In this document: positions 1 to 15,100 of the stretch, one piece after another
Layout of the letters: each line of letters begins with the position of its first letter
How positions within the stretch are numbered: position 1 is the stretch's first letter
DNA from: Hydractinia symbiolongicarpus
Lineage: Eukaryota > Cnidaria > Hydrozoa > Anthoathecata > Hydractiniidae
Direction of reading: 5' to 3'
NCBI RefSeq assembly: GCF_029227915.1
Contig: NC_079884.1
Span: 15,562,001 to 15,626,000, forward strand
DNA length: 64,000 nucleotides
Notes under the pieces: generated by a model
Seen by the model: only the letters and a program-made list of their open reading frames with translations
Databases searched by the model: none
Told to the model about the DNA's origin: nothing
Position numbers and translations under genes: made by a program

Positions 1-3000
1 GCTCGAGTGAGAGGTGGGTTATTCTGGCCAGCAGTTAGGGGAAAATACTATTTAAATCGTCTTATGTTCAACAATAGGCCGTTCTGCTTGGTTTTACATC
101 GGTTATATAAATGTTTTATGAGAGATCTTTAAAAAGAAATGAGAAACAGTTAAAAGGTACCAAAAACTCAGAAAAGAAAACTAAAATCAAGAAAATCAGA
201 GAAAATAAACTATTCGGGTCACGAAGCTTTGTGAAAAACTATATAACAAGCTGTACAGTGTAACAACATTGTTGTTCAACGGTGAACTCTCACCACTCAT
301 GGTTTGCTATAGTGATTTTGAGCAATGCTTAGTTTCGTCGTCGGCTGGAGTAGCTCAAATCTTTAAAAGATAACAATTATCGGAGCTCTGGCTCTCAAAA
401 GTTCATCACAATTTCGAAAGTATTGAATTTTGAATTTGCCGCAGGATTTTACTTGTGCCCAATACATTATTGAGGCTATTAAAAAAACGCTTGCTTGAAA
501 AGATAGCCAAAAAATTTAACCTGTCGCATTAACCAATTACTGAGAATAGTTAACAAATTTTAATCTGTTACTCATCTTTGCATGTAAATATATCAAAAAG
601 AACAAACTGTAATTAGTAGATATTGAAGATAGCGTTCCAACAAAAGAGTATATTTTCTCACCGCTCAACTCCTACACTTAAAAATAAACACGCCTTCAAT
701 AACATTGGCTTGACCGCATAAATGAATTATCAACATAAATTGTCTAAAATATTTTTAGATTGGAATAGTTTAACTAGATCTGTTTCAAAGATAATCCACG
801 CTATTTGTTGATTTCCAAAAAAAAAATTCATTCTGTGAAAAGTGTGTTTGATCCAACAAACGGTTTCTCATGTTTGCATTTTATTTTTTTGGCACTTTTT
901 TTTATTAGTGATAAATTTACTACTACTTGATATTTTAACTTATTATACAGTACCTTCTTACTTTTGAGAAGCAAAAAAAAATGCTTCAAAATTTCGCTTT
1001 TCAGTGGTTTTATCCGCAACTCTAAGATATTACCTAACATGACAATAACAAACAGGTGTGACTTAACATGCTCGATACACTTTGTTATTCGACGATTTCT
1101 TACAATGGTGACCGTTTGGTAACTTTGCAACAAACAGTGAACACACTGTATTTTATTTTTTGTTGTTTCAAATTGTAAGCGGGCAGTTGAAGACACCGCT
1201 AGATATTCGCACCATAACAAAGACGTTTAGCGGCCAATTTTCTCAAAGTAGAAACAGGTTTCCTGCGTTTGTGAGTCAGTGATTAATAATTTCTCTTTGT
1301 TGTTATTTTTTCATATCACTTGAGAATAATCCAAAATTGATTTCGTAAATAAAATTTTTCACTGTGTTTTAAAAAAGACAATTTTTCGGACGACTTCAAA
1401 ATCAATTGATCAAAACCTTTTAAGTCTACAGGACAAAAATGCTGACACCTTAGTAAATAATTTGTTTGTTTTGTGTATGTTTATTATGTACAGGAAAGAA
1501 ATATAAAATTCGTCTAATCATGTATTTACAGGATGTTAATTAAATTCATTAGCAATAAAATATATTAGTTAATATTTAGCCGTCAACACACTCCGATACA
1601 GTGTTTTCGCCATTAGAATGTCGGCTTTGGTTCGACAAAGTGACGTTTAGTTTGTCAGTCAATCAGCCGTCCGTCTTTTGTAAAGCTTTGTACTTATTGT
1701 AACGTAAAAAGCCGGTGAACGTTTTCATTCTAGTGTGAACTCTCATCGGATCTTACAACCTTTGCCGATAAGATATATCAAACGAATTTGGAAAACTACA
1801 AAGAGAATAATGTTTCCAATTTATGTCCAGGGGGCTGCATGATCGTGATAATTTATCTTTTACGTTCTTAGAAATGTGAAAAATTACGCAAGAGTTTCCG
1901 TCATTGATAACCGATATGTTTTTTTACCGAGGCTCAGAATGTTAAAAATTTGTTGAATGTGTCTTCATTGGTCAAAGTTGTTACCGTTAAAAATTATTTG
2001 AACACACAAAAGAGCAGCGTCATAAATCTCTAGGAGTTTCCTTTTGATAAGGCCGTTAAACAGTGGAGTTATGACGATTCTTCCGAAAACACATATTAAC
2101 ATCCCATGTGAACATCTTTCTTGGCTTACTTTTTAATTTTAATTTATTTCAAATATTTTTTTACACGAATGCAATAATATCATTTTCCCTTAGCCATGAT
2201 GACAGCCTGTGTTATCATTTTAACCAGTAGCTAACACTCCCATTTCTCGAGAAAAACTTTTAGCAAATAAATCAACTTAAAAATATATATATAACACCTA
2301 CCCTGTTCGCTGAGGCAAATTGCAATTTCAGTTCTGAAAATTTTGGTTGTATCGGTGGTAGAAACGCCGAAAGATTTCGCTTCAAAATATTTGAGAGATT
2401 TCCATTCTCCACAATTTTGATGTCGCTTTCCGACCCTAAAGACGACAATAGTAACAAAAATGTCAACATTTTGAATGTCCACAAACAAAATGGATACAAC
2501 ATCCAGCTGTGGGGTAGAATGATGTGAATATATTTTTTGCTGCGCATATGGTTCAAACAATGTTCGATGATTTCATTTATATCCGTTCAAATTGTTAATA
2601 TGATTTTAATTGAAGCAGTAAACACTACATCACTACTGTCATCAGTGATAATCAGTTTATGACTAATTGCTTGTTCAATCAACTCATTAACGAATCCTGC
2701 CTCCTTTTCCAAGGTTTCACATCAGATGGCATCGATGCAGATCTTGTGTGATATGAAAAAAGGAGAAAACTGCTTCAAGAAATGGTTTACTCCTGTAAAC
2801 AGCACTGCGTCCTACCATTTTATGAGCGAATTTTGCAAAATTACAATGTCGTGAAATATACTCGTGTTGGATGTTACTATGGTGACAAACTTATTGTATT
2901 CATGTTTTTGTCAAATTTTGTATATTTTTGTTATGTTGCATTTTAGCATACTTGAACCAATGTAATTTTAAAAGCAAACCACTTCAGCAAAAATATTTCT

Positions 3001-6000
3001 TGTCCAAAAGAACATGTCAAATCTGAATATGGGTGCCTTTTTTAATAAGGGTGTTTTTCTGTACTTACTTGAAATAACATAATGATGGGAAACTGAATTA
3101 TTTGAACTTCCGGTCACGTAAAAAATTGTGTTTTAGAATGTGTTGTTGTCAGTCGTGTTGGGTGAACTGTTTGTGTTGTTGACAGATCTTCATATGAACG
3201 CTGCCCCTGAACATTTTCCACATTTTACATCTTCCCTTTTTCTGTTTCCCCACAATAAGTTTTTTGTTTACATTTTGAAACAAGTTAATACATCTCGTAG
3301 AGATATTTACGACATTCTTGTTATTGTTATTTTTACGTCATTTTTTTTTTTTTTTTACTTCGGTTAAGGCTGGTGACGTGATCATTATCATATTTGCAAT
3401 CACACAGAGAATTGGCTGTACCTGCGTATCGCTTTTAGCTGTTTGCTAGCATTATAAATATCAAATAGTTGACAAACTGTTAATTAAGCTAACACGAAAG
3501 AAACAAACAAACAGCAGACAAAAAAAACAGTTCTTACCAAACAACAATTTCTGCATTTCTTCACCGCTAACTAATACATCCAAGTTACAAGTGATAATTC
3601 GAATATCAAGCAAGAGAAATAACCCAAAAATGCTCAAGGAACTTTTTATCTCCATAATACTTTACGTGTCTTCTCCAGTAAAGGAAGGTATAGATTGATC
3701 TCTTTGTCTTTGCTCTCTCTAGCTTCTTGTTGCTTATTATGTATAACCTCTGGTTATATTTGTTTACTTTGAGTGCTTAAACAAACAAATACGTAAATAT
3801 ATAGCAAAAAAATGTTGATTACGTTTTTTGACAATGGCTAAAAATCTAAACATCCGCCTTCTTAAGAATTCGTGCAAGCATCGAAGACTACCTGAATGTC
3901 CGGCTTGTTTTATTGAGAAATGACAATGCTAGCAAAATATACACTCTTTAAAGACACAGGGCAGAAGTGTTAATTGCGCATTTTCTTTTTATTAATTGAA
4001 CTTACAATTCATAGATTTAGCTTAGTTCTGCTACACTTCATAGCTTACATACAAGTTCTTAACTTTTATTTAATCATCAAATTTTCTTTTTAATTTTCAA
4101 ACAAAACCTCTCTGCTGGAGATGTAACATACACTTCTGTTAGTCGATTTACTTTTATATGAGTGTTGATGAACGAAGCTTTATTTTAAAATTAATGCACA
4201 AAAGAAACATAGATCAGCTTTGTGAAACTCTCTTCCAATACTTACGGGAAAAAAAACTTGAATTATTTTGTCGCGTTCACTTGTCATTTAGAAAACAAAA
4301 TTGGTTTCCAAGCACTTGTCGCAATTTTAAAAGCATAACCACTAATACGCTTATCTTGTCCAACCATGGCTTGGATATACTTTAAAGAGTCACACCTTCA
4401 GACGCAAAAGATGTACAACGAAAAAGCAACAACAACAAACAAACTCTTAAGATACGAAGAAATTAAACGTTCAAGAACAGCCAGGTTTTTTGTAAGATAA
4501 CACAGAACTTCAAGATGTTCTTACAATCAAAGTCATGTAAACCCTGAATGTTCTTGAGTCTCCCTAAATTTTTAGACGAATAAGAAACTTGTTTTCTCAC
4601 GTGGTTTGCTCTTATAAAAAAAGCGCGTATCAATACAGGAAATTTCTCACAACTACTTTATCCAGAAAAAAATTCAACGATGAATACATGGAAACCTACT
4701 AGATTCTTTAATTAAAAATTCAACACTGTCCATCTATATACATACTTGGATCAAGTCTTTACAACGAAGCTGATATCAACTCGACTCCAATCATTACATT
4801 AGAGTGACTAGATGACAACCAAAAAAAACACCATCTTATATTTAAAGGAAACATCGTAATAATAATAAAAAGCATAATCACAAAATATATACGAGAACAA
4901 AAGGCTAATTAAATCAAATAAAAATCACCTTTCGGTAGATTGAAATTTTTAAGAAGTGAAAATATGTTTCGGAGATGTTCAAAGGTATTTCACAGAAGCG
5001 CAGTGTGAGCAAGCATTTACGATTGTGTGTCGAAATAAGTGGGATGATTACACGCCATTATATGAATTACTAAACTCAATTAACAACGTGCACAAAGAAC
5101 TAACATAAAAAGGGAGAATGGCTTGTAGGAAACAACATGGAAACAACAAAATACCCAATCTCCACCAGTCAAAAAATATTTGTTTCACATGTAATCTACA
5201 TACTTTTATGTATTTTCAAATTAGTGATTTCTCAACACAATGTAGTACCCAGTCCACACTGTGAGAATTTGTTACGGCGATGACATAATAGGAATACTTA
5301 CTTCATTGACTATGCAGCAAGTCTATTCTATTAGATCTTTCATCGTCATCTTTAAGACAATTAAATTCCATCATAATTTGTGCGTTTGTTTATTTAAAAT
5401 CTCAATAGGTCGAGCATACAACTGAAATAGTTATCACAATACCTCTATCCGAATTCCATGCACTGGTCAATTTCCACTATATTGCAATGAAATTTATAGA
5501 CATCAATAACAAAGTCTATAGTTTCAATCGGCCGGAGATTAACTTAAACGTGAAAAAGGCACGAACTCTTGTTTTGCTTTCGTAGTCACAGTTATATCAT
5601 AGTATGTCAACCTTTTCGGCTCACGTAGCGATTTTGACGGCATAATTTCGTCATAATAGTGTCGGAAAGAGATAAAAAAGACGAAGTCGGGAAATTTTAC
5701 CGTGAAAGGAAAAGTAATTATTAAGCTTATTATTTTATTTGTTTGTCCCACACGCCTGTAAGTTGCGACCCGCGATCATGTCAAATTCTTTTTTTCTTGT
5801 CGGTTTTTTCTCTCTGCAAAGAACTTACAAGTTCCGCAGTTTTGATTATTATACTTCTGATATTTCTCATTAAAGTGTTTAAGTCTCTAATGTGGAGAGT
5901 TTTAACAATAAAGTACGTCACGTCTTTTTGCACTTCCCCGTATGACGTCACTCAATTGCGGCAATATTGTTATCACCGCTTCGTTTCGAGTGCTTTATAT

Positions 6001-9000
6001 GAGAAACCTACATTTTCGTTTATGTTTTTCTTAATGGTTATGGATATCCTTCCCACTCTAAATCAAATGACATGATCACATGCGAAAAATGTTTTTCTCC
6101 CTGTTTTCGCTCTGATATAAAGAAATTTTAAAATTCTGTATTTAACGTCTAAATATTTTGCTGTGATTGAACAAAAAATTCTACTTTTAGGGTAATGTAA
6201 TCTAAAAACGGTAAGGGACGAACAAAGTATTTCTATATTACAAATACCTTTCGTCTGCGTGTTCAAAATGGTAGACGGTTCGCTATTGTCTGCTAATTTA
6301 GATGCTGAGAACAGGAATATGTAAGACAGGCGAACCCATGTGGATATTTCTCCAAAAGTTATGCCTGGCTTTTGATAAATGCCTTCAACTTTATTTTCGT
6401 TATTATTATTATTATTATTATTTTACTTTTTTTATTTTAAACTTTAAAACCTTTTTCTAAGTGAATCTAGATACTGAAAGCAGAATTGTAGTACCAGGGC
6501 CATTTATATTTTCTTGTTTAAAAAAGCGTGTGTCTAGCTATAAGGACATGTTATTCACGCCTTCTGTAGATAAAATCAAGATAAAATTGCTTTTTATAAA
6601 ATGTTCAAATTAAATGAATGTCCGTTTAACTGTAAGAAACCTAATTCAATTGGATGCGTTAAGAAGTGACTTCATATGTTTTGACGATACAATTTGTGCG
6701 TATGCAACATGAATACAGTGATATAGATCCTGTCATGCATTGTTAACAAAAATTCTCTAATTAATGAAAGACGTAAACACAGGAACGCTAAATAACATCA
6801 TGTCTAGTTTTCTAATAAACATCTTTTTTTAAGTAAATTGTCAACCAGTCGTGTGTATGCAACACTCGTGTCGGTTACGTGTTCACAAGTACGTACTGAC
6901 TCTTAGCGCTCCTAACACCCTCGCCCCAGGGGTGTTATTTCCCTCGAGTTGTTATCACAAAGCTTAACATAAGTAAACCAGTTGTACTTCTTAATTTTCA
7001 CGGAGGAGAGAAAAGCATTGGTTACCAGGTTAATGAAAATGTATATCAACCACGTCTCCAGAGCCCTTCTACGGTACCGTCCCGTTAGAATATCATAACC
7101 TGCATAACCTTGATAAATAATTCAGTAGCTGAATTTAATTTTATATTATTATCTAATATCGTTCCCAAGGCTTTTTCTCTCTGTCTGATGCTGCGCCTGT
7201 CAATAAACAAATCATCCTTGAGACAAAAGGCTGGGAATGAGGTTGCGTTGTACCTTGCTAGCTATATTCGCGGATTGGGCTTCAGATTTACAATCAAAAA
7301 AATATTTTTGTTGTTTAGTGAGTATAACTCACCTTTGCTAGTAAACAAAACCAACAGCATCCACAACCAACACACAGTAACAAAAAAATTATAAATCTGT
7401 TTATAACTGGTTCTAGAATTTGGATTTGTAGGTATCCTGGAATCATTTCTTTATCAAATTATATTGTTATCACGTGAGGAAACAAAGGGCTTGCGTGACT
7501 TAAACGAATGACAATCATGGTAGGATTCATGAGAAAATGATTTGTGTCAACATCACATCCGTAAAACACGATGACAGCTACGTGGAAAATATTCAGGACG
7601 TTCGAAAGTCCAGAACTGAGAGAAAAATATGGGAACGTTGAGTGTATTTCGGCGTCTCTCTCATTTTGTAAGATTTCTTTAGTGGGTGTACCTGATGGGA
7701 GAGGAGGGAACTTATTGGTTATTGCCAAATATGTTTATCTGGAGCTTATACGCAGTAAAATACAGTATTTAGTGCTTCCGGAAAGTCACAATTAGGGCAA
7801 CTCTTAGAGCCCTAAAAAAACCAAAAACGCACATTTATGTTACATTTGATAGTCAAGCTTTTTTTTACTTTTTTTTTAGTTGTCTTCTAGCATACTATTG
7901 ACTTTTAAACGCGATTAAAAGAAAGTTAAATTATGCAAAATTTTTATTAATCTTTGTTTCGTACGAAAAAGGAACGTTCTGCGAAAGCTTATGACGGACA
8001 TATTGAGACATTATAACTTCAGTGGCTTGTTCCAAGAAACACAAACATAAGTTGACGACGAAGTGAATCATCCCAGCAACACCTTTCAATACTACAAATC
8101 GGCGGGACGATTTTGAAAAAGTGGAAATATTTTTATCATGATAATATTTAAAGGAAATAACCCGCGATAACTGTCCCGGAAAACGTAGCCACCAACATAG
8201 TTTCCAGGGCTGTTCTAGCCTAAGGAACAGAAAATCTCAGACGTTTTGATAACAACTGGGTTCGCGTTACTTTCCCAAAACATATTCTGAAATATTCAGA
8301 AATGACAAGGGCCATTGTTTTGCAATATAAACAGCTAGGAAAGAGATTGTTGATTATATAGAAACCTTGAACAACAGTTATTCAATTCCGATTTAATTCT
8401 TTTCCTGACCAACCTTGAAGAAGAAAAATTTCCTGATTTACTTCTTACGTTGCAGAAGCTACGAACACTGAATGGGATTGCGACCGAAGTCATTCTTTTA
8501 CAAGTGAATCAGCAACGCAGAAACTGGCACATAGATATCTTTCGAACAGGTCTACATATACAAAATAATTTCATTTTTTCATATTTACATACATATAAAT
8601 ATATATTTACATAATATTTTATTTCAGTCTTGTGATTTTCTGGTTTGTTTGTATAGGCAGTAAAAAACTGGTCTTAATAAATAAAAAATATATATTATAA
8701 CCTCGCTTTTTATATGGACGTCCGTTCAATCGATACTGAACTGCTGTTACGAAGGATAAAACTTTATCACTGCAAGATTTATCATAAAAATACATTGAAG
8801 CTAAAGTGAGGTTTTTATTGCATTGCATTGCAACATTTTTATCAGTTCATAAGAATCACATTCAACAAATGTAAATACTTTCTATTCATACAAAAAATGT
8901 ATGTGTTAGTAAAACGCAAGGGGTTGGTAAAATGTTTTTACGTCAAACCGAAACACACAGACAATAAGATTTTTTGCATCGTCGACATTTCACATCAAAC

Positions 9001-9107
9001 TAATCATATCAAACGTCATTGTCATCCAATTTCTTACGAAACACCTGCCATTTCTTAGCAGCGACTTCTGAAAGTAACTTTTGAGAAAGCTACACAGAAT
9101 TCTCACA
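1..9107. other. Intergenic DNA, no supported gene
   Basis: About 9 kb of A+T-rich sequence downstream of the zinc-finger gene. All open frames are short (at most about 130 codons), have random-looking composition, show no family resemblance, and cannot be linked into a splice chain with consistent phases. A short ATT microsatellite lies near 6.4 kb. I see no RNA gene, no clear terminal inverted repeats and no recognisable retroelement protein. Undetected UTR exons or non-coding RNA genes remain possible. Confidence 0.6.
6400..6424. repeat. (ATT)n microsatellite
   Basis: Perfect run of about eight TAT/ATT trinucleotides in intergenic DNA. Confidence 0.9.
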
Positions 9108-12100
9108 TTAAGACACCTGAAAGCTTTTGACGTCCTTACGATAGTGTGACGTCAAATACTTGTCTGTCACATCGCCTTCGTCGGGATCGACGTCAAAATT
9201 ATCTCCAGGAAGTTCACTTCTTATTAAATGTCTATTTTCATCACGTAGCACGCCGTCAATTAAGTCTGACGACGGCGACGATGTTTGTTCGTTAAGAAGT
9301 CCGACATCCATTGAGGATGATACAAGGTGGTCACCGTCACCGGAAATCATTCTCGGTCGTAGCCGGCCATGTTGTTCGCCATCTTCAGAAGGTGTATCTA
9401 AATAAAAATTCACTTTTCTTTTATAACGAGAAGAAAAATAAGAAATAAAAATTATTTCAGTTGATTCCGTCGTACGGCATCACACGACAGGCGTAAAGAA
9501 AATAGAGACAGTACCGATGCCTATCCACAACTCCCTTAACGAACAGTTTTTTTAAAATTTTGAAATTTTTTAGTAACGTTTAAATAAAATAAATAAATAC
9601 AAGATACATAACATTCATATATTCCCAGGCTGGAAAACGACGAACAGAAATCCGTTCATGACACATGAACGACTCTTCCATTTTTTAAAGTTATGTTTCG
9701 GACACATCTAAAATTGCGTTCTACAAGATTTTCATGTATTGTTAATACTAAATTATTTATATACAAAAAACAAATAAACAAACAAACAAATGCAATAAAT
9801 CTATGTCAAGGGACCTACTTGAAGTGGATTGTACAGTCGTAACCTGGCTCGTACTTTCAGGTAACATGTCGATTACACCATCCATTTTATCTGCTTGAGT
9901 GAACATATTTGAATCCACCGACTGCTCTGCATCGACACCAGTGCCACCGTTGTTCATTTGAGGAAATGTTGACATCGGTATACTGACTGAAAGGTTGACG
10001 GGTATCATCCGTCCGCTTCCATCTGTTAAATTTAAACCTTGGGCACCTGCGATTGTACCATCTGCATTCATGGTAACCTATATATTTAAGAACAACTATT
10101 TGCAATCATATCGGTAGGGGAAAAAAACATTACATACACAAAAACATAAAGTGAGTTTTGTAAACAGTAGAGCTGCATTATCACGTATTTACATCATTAC
10201 GTAAATGCAACATATATCACGTATATACAGCATAATCACGTATATACATCATTATGTATATACAACATATATTACATATATCATGTATATACAGCATACA
10301 TCACGTATATACATCATTACGTATATACCACATATATCACGTATATACAACATATATCACGTATATACAGCATATTCACGTATATACATCATTATGTATA
10401 TACAACATATATTACATATATCACGTATATACAGCATACATCACGTATATACAGCATATATCACGTATATACAACATACAGCAATATCATAGTTACGATA
10501 GCCACCTGTCTGTAGGACACAGTAAACAATTTAGCGCACCTGTATGGGTATAGCAATAGCACCTGGTATTTCAGTTGATTCTGGCAAATGTTGAGCTGAC
10601 AATTCTGCAGTAAACTGACTGTCGGTAGACGAAGTATTATTGATGACTAACGACATCCCTTGTAGGTAACCAGTAGCTGATGCAGACGAAGCAGGCGGTA
10701 GACGAGGACTTTGCGCTATTCGCGGTCGCTTTATTTGAAGTCGAACACCATTTTCTATTAAGAAAACAAAACGTATCGAATTAGGACAAAAACTAAAAAA
10801 TTAGGTACTGGCTGTTTAACTAAAGAAAATCGCTTAAACCCTTTTTACTTTCCCTGTCAACATCACAGCATACAGAGAGTACAAAAACTTACCTTGGCGT
10901 TCAGTATCAGTTAAATCGTCTGTTCCATGTACAGTTCTTTTATGCATGGCCAATGTTGACGTCTGCCGGTATGTTTTGTGACACAAGGTGCACGTGTAGG
11001 GTTTTTGTTGGGTGTGTACGATGTTGTGTTTATACAGGCTCGAGTATTCAGTGAATCGCTTCATACAACCTGGTACCTCACACACATAGGGTCGTTCACC
11101 TAAAAAAAACATTTACATACAGTACAACAATTACACATACAGACAAAGGATAAAAATATTGTCCACGTGAAATCTTAACTAATACAATTATATTAGTTGT
11201 GTTCTTTTTTTATGCAATATATTAGTTATTTTATAAAGACGGGATATTATTACCACGTTATAGCATTAATCGCTTATTAAGGTCAGGTAGCTTCACGAAA
11301 TATATTGTGCCCAGACAGGACAAAAACAGGTTTAAATAATATACACTGTACAACAGAAAAGAAATACAATATATAACACTTACCAGTATGTATTCTTGAA
11401 TGATTCTTGTAATTGGTAGCGCTAGCAAACATTCGTCCACAGCTTTCTATTTCACAACGGTATGGCTTCTCGCCAGTATGTGTCCTCATATGGACTTTTC
11501 TGATATTGGATGTAGTGAATGAACGGTTGCAACCTTCATATGGACAATGAAAAGGCCGCTCACCTATGGCACAATAAAAAAACGTCAAAAAACTGCTTCT
11601 TTTCAATAATCAATTATTATCTTTCTTCAGTACTAACCTGTATGAGTTCGAACATGCTTCTGAAGATCACCGCTGGTTTTAAAAGCTTTAGCACAATTAA
11701 GATGTTGACATTTGTAAGGTCGCTCGTTTGTGTGCGTTCGGAAATGTGATTTTAAACCATAACCAGTAGTAAACATCTTCCCACAGCCTTCCCACTCACA
11801 AACAAAAGGCCTTTCACCACTATGTTGCCGTTTATGAACCTTAAATAGATATACCAGGTCATTACTCAACTCACCTATTATGGAATCATTTTATACAAAA
11901 ATACAACACTTCAAAGAAAAATAGTAAAATAAATAGTTAAGAACTATATAACAGGAAGTTTAAAGCTTTTGTGGATTCTGTGTAACTAGTTGGCATCCCT
12001 ACGCCTATAACTTTGTTCCATTTCTCACTGGATACATACAGCAATGCACTGACTTGCCTGCCACACAAAAGCAAGGTCACAGTCACCTAATGATGTAAAA

Positions 12101-15100
12101 CAGGTCTGGCATCTCGCCGGAGAGAAGATTCAACTTGTAACTGTGTATTTACAAAACAATCAGGCTACACGATGACCTAAGCAGCCCCGATAAGAAAACG
12201 TTAGAAATAATAAAACAAAGCAAACATCACTGACCTTTAGATGGTGTGCAGTTGAGTACTCTTTCTTGCAGCCTTCGACTTCACAAATAAAATCCTTCTG
12301 ACCAAGATGTGTTTTGGTGTGTTTCAATAAATCACTTTGAGTGACAAATGTTTTGTGGCAGCCAGCTTCAACACATGTAAATGTTTCACCTGAAAATAAT
12401 GTCTGTACATAGTTATCTTAATTTCGGTGAAAATCTTAATCAAATAACTGTAAAATCAAATTGACATCAACAAAAATTAAAGTCTGCAAAGTGACAAGTG
12501 AACTTTAATTAACAAAATTGAAATGCATCTGGTATACAAAAGTGAGTCAATTTGCCCATTTGGCTGCAACGTTTCATCCAAGGTTATAGGCAATTTAACT
12601 GTGAGAACTATAGGTAATTTTTTAAAAGGAAAGTCAAAAAAAAATTTGGCACTGACTATGCTATTGTTTAGCAACACAACGCAACAATATTCTCAGTTTC
12701 CCCCATATTTCCACATAAGAAAAGAATGATTTTCTCTGATTATAAAAGAAATTACACGAACAGTTAAAATTCTAAAAAGTGGTATTTAAAAGTAAGAATC
12801 CACACCAGTGTGAGTTCGTCCATGAGCTTTCAATCGATAGGGAGTAGAAAACTGCTTTGTGCAGTTGTCAACATCACATTGAAAAACCTTCTTTGTAGGA
12901 CTGTCTTGTTCTGGGTTGTACTGCTCTTCTTTGATATTCGGATCATGCTTTAGTACATACTGAACTTGAGTAGAACCATCTGCAGCTTGTGTAGTGGCTA
13001 ACTGAATGGAGCCTCCATTCAAGTTGGTTAGTCCTGTATTAAAACAAGCAGAATAACTAAATCGTGATCCTGTCTCCTAATAATAAGTATACCACATTTT
13101 TTAAAGAGTGAAAATTTTAAGTTTAAGCCTCTTCATTGGAAATGGACTGATTGCTAGGTAATTTATAAGATATTGATTTGTTTTTTATACTCATTCGAGC
13201 AATTATATTCAGCACAGTGCAGCATGTTGACCATTAATAAATTTCACAAGTTGCCTCCTAAATGAAAATACTTTTAAATTAAAAAACCAAGCACATGTAC
13301 TTAATTTTTCGTTTGATTGCTTACCTATTGTTGTGAAATCATTATTTTTTTTAAAAAAAAATCGTTTGTTGAGAACTTTTGTTTCACTTAGCAGTTTTAA
13401 AAGGCGTCTATTGTTTCGGCTATAACAGGCAGTAATAATTGAAGCAGACCTAACATAATACGTAATAGGGCCACGTTCCACAAAAAAATACTGGAGCTAG
13501 TTTGAATATTTTATCAAAGGTCGTAATGGAATGGTGGTCGAGGCGGCAAGGAAAACAAACTTTTTAAAAAGCTATATCTGGAGACACAAAACTTCAACAA
13601 AAAATGGATATATCATTGGAAATTCGGCAGGATCCTTTTAATTAAGTAAGGATTTTTTTAATGGAACATTGCTTGGCATTATCAAGAGAGGTACATGTTG
13701 ACCACCAAATCCCTAATTCCAAGATAGTCCTGGCATTTCAATTTAAAATAAGTCAGGATTATAGTCAACGATACAAAAGCAGGATTAAAAACAGTAAAAA
13801 CAGGCTTTAATCCAGAAAAACAGGTTTAACACCAGGTAGAAAAAAATTCAAGAAACCTGCAATCTGTTCTAAAGCATCTTCACCAAGTGACAGAACTTGA
13901 CCATCTGGAAGTGCAATTGTTGTTATATTATTTTCACCAAGTGCAACAATGTTGTTTGAGACAGCAATATCTGCAGGATATGCATTATTACCAGAAATTA
14001 TGAGCTGACTATTTTGTCCATCTTCAGTAACAAACGTGGAGACTGAATAAACAAATCACAAGAAGTACAATTATAATTTTGTGTTCACTTGTTAAGAATA
14101 CAAAGGCCAGGGTTTCCACTCAACAGTACCTTCTTATTTTCCTAACGTTCCTGAGTTTTACACTTTTGGAAACCTTGAAAACCATCAAACATGTAAATTT
14201 ATTACAATTATTTTGATAGCAGACTCAAAAAAATTATTTGAGATCAATTCTCAGATTTATTCCTTAGTTTAAATAATGAAAATAGTTTTTATTGACCTTC
14301 TATAAGCCTAAATTTCCTAACATTTTCCTGACAAAAAAAATTCTGATATTTCTAACATTTTCCTGACCTTTTAACAATAGTTTAGAAATTCCTAACAAAC
14401 CCTAACTTCTAGCACTTCTGACAGAGTGGAGACCTAAAGGGCAAGTTATATATTCGATGTTATGTTATATATTTAATTTCACTAATTCCTCTTTCCTAAA
14501 GCATGAAATTACCTTCATAAGATGAGTGAGTTTCTTCACTGCCCAAAGATGAATAGTATGCTTGTGGAGGATCTGCTGTTGACCCATGAAATGTGGAGCA
14601 AGAATTTTTATCATCTGTTAAAAATAAAAAAAACATTCATCACCAAGATTCCTCGAGTGCCTGGAGAAGAAAGTAAAAATTTTATGAATTATAGGCAATA
14701 GGAGCTACAACTTCAAATGACAAGAAATTCTGACCTTCACAATCTTCTTCTGGTTCCTTAAAAAAAAGAAGCTTTGGTTTTCAAACAACGGAAGGTATTT
14801 CCAACATTATATATATATATATAATTTACAATGGCATAACTACATTTGCTATAAATAAAACAAACTTATAATTTTTCTAAACACAAGAAATGACTGCATG
14901 TAAAAAAGGTTTGTGAAATTGTGTCATATTTCATGTATTTAGTGCCATTTTTCACAATAATATTAAAATTAAGTTACAAAAACAAGACATGACATGATCA
15001 ATTTTTATTTACGCAACATACCAATTTAGTATTTGTAGCTTCTTGATTGTCCGCACTCATTGTCACATCACTTGATTGCACTGGACATGGGTACGATACA

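Noticed and set aside
828-9058. Many open frames of 60-130 codons on both strands in the first 9 kb
   Set aside because: Composition is that of translated A+T-rich DNA, there is no family resemblance, and splice phases cannot be linked into a gene.
10205-10553. Two overlapping plus-strand frames of ~95-99 codons rich in Y, I and H
   Set aside because: They are translations of the intronic tandem repeat, opposite to the zinc-finger gene.
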